DNA of 64,000 nt, taken from positions 10,344,635-10,408,634 of the forward strand of contig NC_087079.1 in the NCBI RefSeq assembly GCF_026151205.1, given 5' to 3'. Position numbers and translations under genes: made by a program. The DNA comes from Bolinopsis microptera. Its lineage: Eukaryota > Ctenophora > Tentaculata > Lobata > Bolinopsidae. This document shows positions 11,964 to 24,600 of this stretch, in pieces (position 1 is the stretch's first letter; each line of letters starts with the position of its first letter). The notes beneath the pieces are model-generated. The model saw only the letters and a list, made by a program, of their open reading frames with translations. It searched no databases and was not told where the DNA came from.

Positions 11964-14900
11964 GTGAGTTGAGAAATATTATAGCTAGGACATGTTTAAT
12001 AAACATTGTTACTGTATTGTTTAGTATGTATCATGGTTACACGTGCGTCGTGCATAACACCCGTACTTAGTAGCATATTCATCAAATTCTCAAAGATATC
12101 TTTGAGGTATAAGTCTACTCTATTAAACACTATACAGTATACACGCGATAGTTTCTTGCTGAAAAGACTGCACAGTGAACCGCAACTTTTTATGTAGCTG
12201 ATAGTCAACAGATATAATTAGCCCTGGGACAGCAAATGTGTCATCTGAACCACAATATTTGGGACAATCGCTGTTTATTTCTTTCTAATAATTAATGATT
12301 GATGAGCTCTAGTCCATAAGATGAGCTCTAGATCCAAAAAATCAGCATATGTCAGTGCAATCAAGACTCTTGATTGAACTGAAATATGCTGATTTTTTGT
12401 AGTTAATCAGTCGGATAGGATCACGGATTGTTTGATTGATATTCAACTGGGCACTGGCCACTGATTGACTAATAATGCTGATGTCATCACCATGAATAGT
12501 GAATAGTTCAGCTATCATAGCATGTTATTTACCATTAATAACTAGGCTTGCACTGCAACACATACACAATGTGTAAACCAAATAGTTAACCATTCCTGTA
12601 ATTTACACCATGATTTACACTAAACACGCGCGAACAAAATCAGAAATTTACGTAAAAACTTGCGGTTGGACACATACACGGCGAAAGAGTCAAGACTTGT
12701 TATTTTTATGTATAAGACGTATACTATCTTCTTTTTGGTTCGACAGAAGATAAGATTTTACTGTGACCAAGTTCTGATACAAGTTAAATGTGAGATTATG
12801 TCAAATGATTGTCAGGAATCTAAAATAAACTACGAGAATGACAGGGGAATGATTCCCCCGTCATGCGCTGGGAAGATTGAGTTTAAGAATGTCGATTTCT
12901 GCTACCCTTCAAGAAAAGATGTTCAAATCATGAAAGGTTTGGCTCAAAATTTTGTTTTTAAAATACAACTTTCTGATAGAAATGGAGTAAATTGCAAAAC
13001 TTCTATGAAATGTTGCGAAACTAAAATCTAAATCCACGCTCTTAACGAAATGTTGTGAAACTATATTAACACTCAGTGAGAGATGAAGGAGTGAAAGAAA
13101 GTGTCTAATTCTCGTCACTCACTCAGGGTTCAATTTAACACTGGAGACTGGTGAAACACACGCTCTGGTAGGACCCAGTGGTTGTGGTAAAAGCACCGCT
13201 GTAGGGCTCATCGAGAGGTTCTATGACGCTGATCAAGGAGAGGTATTACAACTCCAAGTTTTCCAACATGACCACTTGTTGAACTGCTCAACGTCTCCGA
13301 CAGTACATCAAGAAATTTAAAATAAAAAACACTTAAACTTGCTCCTCCTTCTGAGTAAGCACAACCAACTCACCAACAGTGCACTGAACTGATTGACTAC
13401 TCCCTTCATCCCAGGTATTACTGGACGGAGTGAACATCAAAGATCTCAACCTAGAGTGGTTGCGTAATCAGATCGGTCTGGTTGGCCAGGAGCCACTTTT
13501 ATTTGCTACTACTATCGAGGAGAACATCAGATATGGCAGGAGTGACGTCACTCAGACACAGATTGAGGAGGCTTGTAAGAAAGCTTTCGCTCACGATTTC
13601 ATTATGGAACTGCCAAATGTAAGTTTACTTTTATCTACATAGATTATTTCTTTGGGACTGTAGATGCTGCAAAGTTTCGGGTAAAGCAATGTTAATAACC
13701 GATTTAGTCTTAGATCAAGTATGTACTAGTAACTAAGTTCTAAAAGTCTGTTTTAAAACTTATCACAAACATGTACTCTTATCTTCACTCTTATCAGAAA
13801 TACCAAACTCTATGTGGAGATCGCGGATCCAAATTGTCAGGGGGTCAGAAACAGCGTGTTGCCATTGCACGTGCTCTGGTGCGCAACCCTAAGATCCTGC
13901 TCCTGGACGAGGCGACGAGCGCGCTGGATAACAAGAGCGAGGATATTGTACAGCGGGCACTGGATGTCGCTGCGGAGGGCAGAACTACTCTCATCATCGC
14001 TCATCGGCTCTCTACTATCATCAACGCTAACACCATTTCTGCTATTGGTATGTTTTGTATTATATTTTTATAATTTTTATTTAACTTTCTCAGAGAAGCT
14101 AATTCGTTAGTTTTACATCAGTAGACTAACGAATCATATTGTAACCAAGTATTTAACCCCGAACCCTCTGCTCCTTTACTAATTACTAAGTGTTTAATTT
14201 GACTCTAATTTCAGGAGAATACAAGTGCATAGCAGAGGAAGGAACGCATGAGGAATTGTTAGCAAAGGAGGGACTTTACCACACACTTGTCATGTACCAG
14301 CAACAAGTCCAGGTATAGTAAACTTGCCGAGCATGTATATCCGTTACAGTTTCTCCAGGCCATAATAATATGATGAATTTAGTTGAATATCAGTCTCCAT
14401 CATAGCTACTAGAAATACGGACGGATGGTTCTTAGTCTGTACCATCAAAGTGCAGAAAGATTACCTTCTCCACACAGTTTTACACAACAGCTCCGGTTTA
14501 CACTGAAGAAATACAAAATTACCCAGCTTGTTTCACTTTGTCTGGCAAGAGCCGTGAATCGTCGTGGTCCATACAATAATCTTATTACAAGCAAAATGAT
14601 GTGGAACTTCTTGTTCCTTACTAAACATTCTGGAATATTCTTTGTTATATCCCGTGAGTCACAGGATATAACAAAGAATATTCCGTGACTCCCTTGTCCT
14701 TATTACACAAAATTTATGTAAACATGAAAACGACGTATCTCGAGGCGACCTGCTTGTGACTCAAGATGTTTCGATTTCATGGGTTCATGACTACTATCAA
14801 GGTATGTAATATGTATCACTCAAATAAGTTGCCATGATTTTACAAACAACTTAATTTTAACGTAACGTAGGCATCCTACCTTAATTTATGCATTTTCATA

Positions 14901-17900
14901 AAAATAACAATTACTAATTTTAAATTTATAAGTAAAATTGTCAGTAACTTTATTTCGTGTCATATCTCACAGCGGCTTAGGTTGTGGTGAGTACCTAATG
15001 ACTTAATGAAAGCCTCACCATCTTATGAGAAGAAAAGATTCGGTATATAATATCGTCTCGATTACACCTGTCATAAAATATTTGTAGTGCAATTGTAATT
15101 AGTTTAAAACCAATTTTTATGAAGTAATGGCCTCGTATGGATATTGGAATCACGAGTGGTTGAAATTAATGTTCAAATTTTAGAGGAACAGAATGTTTCA
15201 CCTCGTCATTTTTCATCCTGAATTGCAGGGTTTCAAAAGGATTACCGATTATGGTATGTTGTGGCATGGTATGTGGTGAGTCCAGAGATAAATCCAGGGT
15301 GGTAAAATCCATTGTTCCAACTTTCTCGTTAAAGGTTGTGAATTGTGTTCGTGTATATAAACTGGAAGTTCTTAATACGGCCGCATTCCGACACTCTACG
15401 TAGAATCATGGATATAATACTTAATATTGGAGATTGCTTTCGTCGGATATGATGACGTACTAAATTGTTATGTCAGACGATAGATTAATTATGTGTCCGT
15501 CGAATAATTTTGAATGATGGATAGAAATACCAACAAATGCTAATATACCCTAGTTTATTGTACGTCAATCCGGTTAAAAAAAATACATATTTTAGCAGTT
15601 AAAGATTGTGTAGCCCTCCAGCCGATCTGCATTATAGTTCTTCCTACTATAATTATACACCTGTGTTAAATACTTGATAAATGAATATTCATTAACTTAA
15701 AACAAGAAATCTACCAAACTATAACCTTCAATAAAGCAATTAAAATGTCAGGGAGTCTGTGAAGGAGATGAAGTGGACTCAAACCTTTTGGTAAACTATA
15801 CCGTCTGCTACCTAGCTACATCTAGCACTTGTCATTACTTGATTAATCAATTAGTAATTACTTAATTGATTATCACTCACATTCATATGCGTTTTCAAAA
15901 TTTGTTTGCTGAGCTGAGTGTTCTTGATTGTACTCACACATTATCCCAAGTTCTCTACAACAGATCACATACAACCAGTTCGATATGTATATTGTACTTA
16001 CTTGATCGTTAGTTACATGCTATGTTACACAGTTTAAAACTAAAGTTAAACACTTCACATATATAATCACATTATTAGCCACGATAATTTGTGTACATTT
16101 AATTTTCTAAAATATGGTCCCAATTATTGGGGAATGTTCAATGTCCATGCTGAGAATATACTTAGTCAAAGTTCAGTTCAAAGAATTTAAGAAACGTTCA
16201 TGTTCCTTAAATGACTATATTAATTAATACTATAGCTGCACTGATTGATATATACATATTGTGTTTCTCATAATTATAGTTCTTCTAAAATTTGGGTTTG
16301 AGTCATATTGCCACATTGATTAATTACAATTATATTGAAATAATTAATAACTATTAGTGTCTTCGTGTTTTGCCCGGCTGATATTCTCTGTTCTAAATGT
16401 TTAACTCAATTTGAATTGGTTGTCTAAGGACATCGTATATATTATACAGGGCGAGTTGAAAATAGTGTGTAAAATGTAAATGGCTCTAATTTTTTTCATG
16501 AAGGAGCAAATTTTGAAAGGTGAATTGCTATCAGTTCATAAACGTTACAAATTTCATTCTTGCCCCTCATTTGATTCTAACTCATAATTTGGTTGATTTT
16601 TGGCAGTTTTCCAAAAAATCGTAAATTCGTCCTAATGGGGATCTCAAATCGCGTGCCCTGAAAATCGAGTCTAAAAAGCTATCTTCTCCTATACTACATT
16701 ATTTGAGCTATAACCCTGAAAATTTCAGGATATGTTTTAGAAATCATTTAAAGAAGAGATGAGCCTGATAAAATTTGAGATAGGCCTTTAAAAATTTTTC
16801 ATCAAAAAAACTCATCACGGCACGCAATCAAAAATCGCTCGCGCAATTATACAATTACCACACACGCGCTGACCTTTGACCGACAATAATTTCGGCTAGG
16901 AACGATATTTTTCCACGGGATCAAAAGCATTTGATTTATTAAAAAAATTATTAATTATTAAGTATTTTTATTGTACTATTATAATATTTATATATTCTCA
17001 TTACCTAAATATGCAAACATTTCATGGAAAATTTCATTTGTCAAAAAAATTAGAGTCATTTACATTTTACACACTATTTTCAACACACCCTGTATTATAC
17101 ATTTATCACATGCCTTCTCATGCGATATCAAAACTTTCGCCCACGAGGCTTGCCGAGTTAGCGAAAGTTTCGATATTTCCCGAGGCTTGCCGAGGGTTAT
17201 ATCGACATTTTCAATCACGAGGCTTGCCGAGTTTTGAAAATGTTGATATCGCATGAGAAGGCATGTGATTAATGTTTTATCACACTTTCTTTGGAGCCAA
17301 ATTTGGCCGGGAAAGCAGAATTTGATCAAACGTTAGTTATAAATCTCACCAAAGCAAAACTAGACATGTCGAACGTTTATAATGTCCAAGCTATATGTAT
17401 AGCTCTCGATGAGTTAGTATTTCAGATATCGAAGATACAATACGTAAAATTAGGATCTCACGTTTTCACATTTATGACACAGTGAATGCTGTACGACGCG
17501 CCCAATTTGCTTTCTTATACTGATACGTAGTGCATGTAATATTAAATATATTCACGCCTATGGGTCTCGTACTTATTGCAGTCTAGAATATTCCACCACA
17601 AGCGCGTCTTTGAATCATAAATTATATCCTAGATATCAATCAATGTGAGGTGATTCTTATACTTTATTTCTATTAGATATATTTTGAGTCATTAAAACTG
17701 AAGATGTATAATGTATAGAACATCTGTTTTAGTGTTGATTACATCCTAGTCCTTATCATGTAATACTAATCTGCGATAAGGTGATAGTATTTCCTGGTTG
17801 TTATATTTGAATTGGGCTGTGGCGCCATGATTGTCTATTCATAAGTCCACATTATACACTGCACACCCTAATTTACACCAACAATATTATCGTCCGTCTT

Positions 17901-20900
17901 GATTCTTGATTGTCTGTTATTTCAGAATGATTTAATCAATGCAACTTGTAATCGTTGACTTAGAATTTTATCAAGTATTCTGCTTAGTTCTTAGTCAGTA
18001 TTCATCTTTACTTGCCATTATTTGCCATTATCTGCTTCGAGCTAGAAATTATCTGAACTGGAAATTATCAGAACATTTGTAATATTCAAATGTATCTCTT
18101 CAACATTTTAGAACGCAGTAGTCCACCAGCCTATAACCACCCTGGTCATGGCCAGGTAGTTCACCCGTACTGTTACCAATATTGAATTGGTCTAATGAAT
18201 GGCAGCACATTAATCATCGGACCTGTTTGCCCCAGTGCCCAGACTAATTTATAACCAGATTAGCTGATTAAGTTACGTCATTCGTCCCTTGATATATTTA
18301 TATAAATAATATATTTTATAGGATGTTTTTATTGCACTCATTTGCACTAACTAAAATTCAGTTAAAACTAGTCCTGGGATAGAATTTCCGCTCTTTATTG
18401 TACAGAATCTACATATAAGTCTCTTTATCAGTCTGTTTATAGATCAGCCACGAATTTCGCAAGCTAATCTAGGCGAAACCGGTTTGGAAAAGCCAAGCAT
18501 AATTTCTGCACAATTTCTATATGGAATATGGCTCAAAGAAGGGATCAGAGGGGGTTAAAATTGAGGTCTGAAATGGCTGAAATCTGGCTTTGTTTTGTGT
18601 GTTTTCTTCGTTCGAATTAATCAAACATCGTCTAGTGTTTACTATTTTTTGTGAGGGTGACTGTAGTTTGTTCTGACACTTCCTTTTTAATTTCAAGTAA
18701 GCGATTAAGGAAATTAATTATCCTGATTGATTGTATCGCTGACAAGTACCAAAACTTTGTTAAACTTTCAAGTCTGCTTGTAAACTTTGATCTCGTTTTC
18801 AATAACCTTAAGTCACTTAAAGCTCGTACAAGCCAGGGAGTTTTTACTTTGTTTCATCATCCGAAGCCTAATTAAGCTTTGAACTATAAAGTGCAATAAA
18901 AAGGGAACAGCTTGAAAAAGTTTTACAACAAAAAATTTTATTTTGCTTGACGCATCTCAAACACAAGGAAATATTTTCAAAACCATTTATAAATATAAAT
19001 TTTTCCTTATCCTGGAAAGTTCATCTGATCATTGCATTAACGGTCATAGACTACTTCGGGTTGTTGATTTAAATCTTTATTTAAATCAGTACCTCACAGT
19101 AGTAGAACAGTTGTTGAGAGTGGGCTCCTTGTTCCTATGGGAATATCGGGCTCTCTCTGAGCAACTGATTGATATTTCATGCCCCCGGGTGAGAGCCAGT
19201 GCTCCCCATTGGGGCATGTAATATCAATTCTGCTTTCCTGCCAAATTTGGCTCGAAAGTGTGATAATATATTGTATTATATATTGTTGTTATTGATATTC
19301 CCTTCTGGATAGACACCAGACAGACCCACATTTTCAGTACTTAGAGGAACAAATCATATATCGTGTCTTGAGACTTATGTCTACATTATACATTGTACGT
19401 GACGTTAGAGTAAAATGCACACAGTGTACACAGTAGTAGTACACACTAAACATCAACTATCCGTAGTCACATCAATGATACTGAAATACTAATACCTCCT
19501 AGACGAGGCAATCTTTCAGTAATGTACGCGGTGGTCTTTCTCAAGCAAATAATCTAGCAAGCTGGACATCACGCAATCAAATACGATCAAATGATAAACT
19601 TTAAAGACACATGATATGCTGTGTTGGCTATAATTCATCATTTAAAATATGTTCACATACTGGTCACATACTGGTCACATACTGGTCACATACTGGCCAT
19701 TCAAATGGTACTCTCATACATATTTTAGTAAATTTTCACCACAAACATGGTTGCGTTACAAAAGCTGTACTGTTAAAATAATTAGTAAAATATAAGTAGA
19801 GTTAAACTAAGTAGAGTTAAACAAAGTAAAGTTTTTTTATTTGGCAGAAAGTTCATGCTGGTTTTATATTCACAAGCTTTCTGATATTACAATAATTGTA
19901 CGAGGTTAAGATTGGCTAATTTTACTGTTAAGTAAAGTTCAACATTAACAAGCAAGTTACCGCCTATTTTTCTGTCAGTCTGGATTGAAATGTAATAGCT
20001 CTAACTTCTTAACTGAAACTGTAAGTATGCTAATTGCTACAAAAAGCGCAACAAGTTCCAAGCTAGATATTTAAAGGGTTGGGCAAATTTTACTTAACGT
20101 AAGCACAGTTAAGCAGTACGGGATGAACCCCATTTTGCTGTGCAGTACATACATCTACATTGTGTTTATTATGGCCCACCTTGTAGCTAAATTTGCGCTA
20201 ACAAAATCTATGAATGTTTGCTAAATTTCATTATGTATACCGAAAGGTGAGGTTTATTAACGATTTGTTGTCCACTTGATGAGATCAATAGAGCCAAGGG
20301 AATCTGAAAATGTAAGGCATTACAAAGTAAGCGTGCGTTTTTGTGATCTAAATTCGATTCTGAGACCTAGATATATCACATATAACTTATCTTGTACACT
20401 TACACTGCAATAAACTCCACAAATCTACATGAACATTCCTGTCTGAAGGGTATCTTTTACTTTTTAACTAAGTTTTCTTCGTGTTATAAACTGATTTTTA
20501 AAAAGTTGGTAATAGTAGTACTATTATAAGTTATTTTTCTTACTCAGTTGATTGTATCAGTAATATGTTATTAAATACTAAAATAGCACAGTTCAATAAA
20601 TGGAAGATTCAGATGAATAATAAAAATAAAAATGACTTAGTAGATCCGTATAATAATATAATATTTGAGCTATTTTTAGTCATCCACTTTGTGTGTATCA
20701 GAGGAAGAGAAGTACATTGCAATTGTTCTAGACTATTGTTTGTTTATACACAATATTCATTGTGTATCATATTGTGTCATATTGATATTGAGCTCTCAAA
20801 ATAAACATCATTCCAGCAATATCTCATAACAAAACGCATTATCTCAGAACGAAGGTGGAGAAGATCTACCAGCCCTACCCAGCTATGAGGACGTCCAGAG

Positions 20901-21569
20901 AAAGGTATGTGGACTGTGTATTTAAAAAATACTTACAGTAACTTACAGCTTTACAGTACAATGACATTCAATGACTTACAATTACTAATATAATTATAAA
21001 AACAACTTTCAATGGCCTGAAATAGATACAATGCAACTTTCAGTAACTTATAGTACAATAACTTAAAATTGCTTACAATAGTCAACAGTAACATTATCTG
21101 ATTGTTAGGGGGTCAGGATGAAGCCCCCGCCCCCCTCTTCGACACGACATCGACATAAAATACCCCGTCAGCAGATTGCTGCTATCAAAAACTCTTCACA
21201 GCAAACAATTTCTCCTGTTTTTATAACATTTAATTACCATACGCTCAACACTGGTATCTGAAATCCCTTCATCACTAATTTGTACACTAATCAGTATGCC
21301 CGCTACTTCAGAATTGTATTGTTTATCATTGTGTCGCGTGGAGCAACAGCCATGAGAAGGTTACAACAATTTCTCACCATAGCAACCTGGCAACTCTCTA
21401 TAATATAAACTTTGAACACGGTCCTCCATCACGTACAAACTAATACTGGCTCACATTCTATCAGATCTAAGTGTACTTCTTTTCATAACTTCGCACAGAG
21501 TGGGTCCGTTGACAACAACAGCAACAACCCTCGGCCTCAGCTATGGTTATCCAACGAACGAAAATAGAT

Positions 21570-21602
<33 letters not shown>

Positions 21603-24600
21603 GGCCAACCCTTTTGTCAATTTCTTTTCCAACTTTTGGAAAATAAATTAAAAATGGGCATGGGCATTGATTTTTTTAAAGCCTTAAAAACAGCTAAAAC
21701 CTGATTTATGATTAAAAATAAACATCACCGACGGGTTCACCGTCCTTTAATTAATAAGTACAGCTATATTTCAGCTCAGTAAAGTATGGTATATCAGAAA
21801 TATTTATTTTTTGACTTTTTCGAATTCGACCGGATTTTGACCAAAAATTTGTAAAGATGATCCCCATTTTGCCCATTTATTCCTCAACTTTTGGTCAAAA
21901 AGGCATGGGCATTGATGAGGTTGGCCCCTCCCAATATCATTCTTATTGATGCCAGCTCAAAAACAAATATTTTGTACGTGATCGATATTTTATAAACTTC
22001 CTGGAATCGAATGAGTTGCATTGAAGCAAATTGAAAGTTATCAATATCATGATAAACATTCTTTGTTATCAAGACCTCAAGACCCGAACAAAAGTTTGAA
22101 AGTTCGTATTGGGGGGGGGGGGGGGGGAGGGCATTAGATCACACTGTATCTTGATGACATAATCCTGGTTCAAATTAGATTACAGTTACAGAAGGCAGCG
22201 CCAGCATATTGTAATGTGATGATCTCATTCAAAACTGGTACTGGTAGTTTTCAGCACTGCCAGATAATATGCGAGAGGAGCCAGTGTTTTTAGACCAAAC
22301 TCTATCGAATTTTGCTCCGCCGAAATATGAAGAAACTGTTATAGCATATGGTGAAGAGAATGTACCAAGCTATGAAGACGTAATTTGATATGGTGATGGT
22401 GATGGTGGTTATGATTGTGGTGGTGGTTATGGTGGTGGTGATGGTGGTGACTGATGAAAATAAATGAACAATCCATTTGGGGGGGGGGAGGGCATTAGAT
22501 CACACTGCATTAGATCACACTGTATCTTGATGACATAATCCTGGTTCAAATTAGATTATAGTTACAGAAGGCAGCGCCAGCATGTTGTAATGTGATGATC
22601 TCATTCAAAACTGGTACTGGTACTGGCATGCTTGATGGCGTGGAGACGTGATGTAAATTACATAGATTTCGAATGAGCAGGAGAGGATACTTATAGTTGT
22701 ATCATTACAAGTTTAACCCACAAGGCTAGAATGATAAATGCCATTATATGATGACAAATTTATTTTACAAATTTATTTTACAAATTTCGTGGATGAGATT
22801 GATTACGGTATCTAGCGTATCAGTACTATATAAAGCATTAGGCAATGGCAGCGTGCCAACTAAATTTAACGTGCCAATACAATTGTGTGGACCTCTTCTA
22901 GAAACGAGGTACATCCTAATTTGTAAAGTCTTATCTATCAAAAATTTAAATCTAGAAGTTCTAGAAATGTCTTGTCGACCACATGACAGTTACCACTCAT
23001 AAAATGACGCCGAAGCCTACTGCCCATTTTCCAGAAAAAACAGTTAGTACATCTTACTATATATAAAGCGAGACGATATATATCCTTACCATTTTACTGA
23101 CACCAGGCATCAACTTTAACACGATTTTCCGCAAAAACCGTAAAAGATATAAAACTGAAACTTTTTTGACTGGGTCAAATGTCTTATTGGCCTTCAAATC
23201 AGCATGAAAAAATAAAAAATTGGCCAAGAAATAAAAATTTTAGTGCCCAAAATTTGGACCCCCAGTGGTGTCAAAAACGCGAATTAAATAGGTAATAATT
23301 TATTTAAGTATCTTGAGTCTTGACACCACTTAAGGGTTAGACAGGTTCCTGCTAGTGGTACTAAAGGGGGTGTCTAACCCCAAAAAAACCCATTTTACCT
23401 CTAATTTCAATTTTGGGAATGGGTTTTGAGGTTTTTTTAGTTTTTTAAAGGGTTTTTTTTTATTTTTAAAATTTTGTAAAGTCTTCCTTTAAAGTTTAAA
23501 TGAGCTCTTAAAAAAAAGCAATTTCTGGGTGGGTATCTTATTCTATATACCAAAAAACAGTTAGTACCACGATTTTTCAACAGTTAGTACCGCAAAAGGC
23601 GCAAAAAAACAGTTAGTACCGCAAAAAAACAGTTAGTACCGCAAAGGGGGTGGGTGTGTCTAGTGAAAAATATCCAAAACTACACTTAGTCGACGTGATG
23701 TCCGACACTTGGTACCCGATCTCTTAAATATTTGAGAAAAGTATTTAAAATAAATATTGACAGATTGATTGATATATCCGTTCAAAATTCTGACCAATAT
23801 AATAATACAAAAATGGAAAAAATGTCCCCTGGCATAGTACGGGTTAACAATAAAACTTATTACTGTAGGTATAGAAAGCGAAGCTGCAGTAGATTATATA
23901 ATATATAGCAGTACTTGTATATAAATGTTCACCTTTCAGTCTCCGATATTCGCTATGGGTCAAAGCCATTATTAAAGACGAAAAACCTAACTTAAAATTA
24001 GCGGGGGGGGTGTCACGTCCGTCTATGTCCGCTTGTCTCATAGAATCCAAAAAGGACAGGACATAGGCGGACATAGGCGGACATAGGCGGACATAGACGG
24101 ACATAGGCGGACATAGACGGACATAGGCGGACATAGGCGGACATAGGCGGACATTAATGGACACCTAAATTGCTAAATAAAATGTTCAATTTTTGCTGTT
24201 ATAGGGGGGATCATGTTTTTTGTCCGTTCGGTAGTACCCTATATTTTCAAAACGGACAAAAAATAGAGCGGACAAAAACGGACAAAAATGGACAAAAACG
24301 GACAAAAATGGAAATAACATTTAGATGCTTCCTCCTCCTACTCTTCCTCCTCCTCCCCCTGGGTCTTCCTGATCTTCCTCAGTCCTCTTCCTCCTCCCCT
24401 CCTCAGTCCTCCTCCTACTCCTCCTCCTCGTCCTCAGTCCTCCTCATCAGTCCTCAACAGTCCTCCTCCTCCCCAGTCCTCCTCCTCCTCCTGAGTCCTC
24501 CTCCTGGGTCCTCCTCCTGGGTCCTCCTCCTCCTCTTCATCCTCCTCCTCTTCCTCCTCCTCGTCCTCAGTCCTCCTCATCAGTCCTCAACAGTCCTCCT

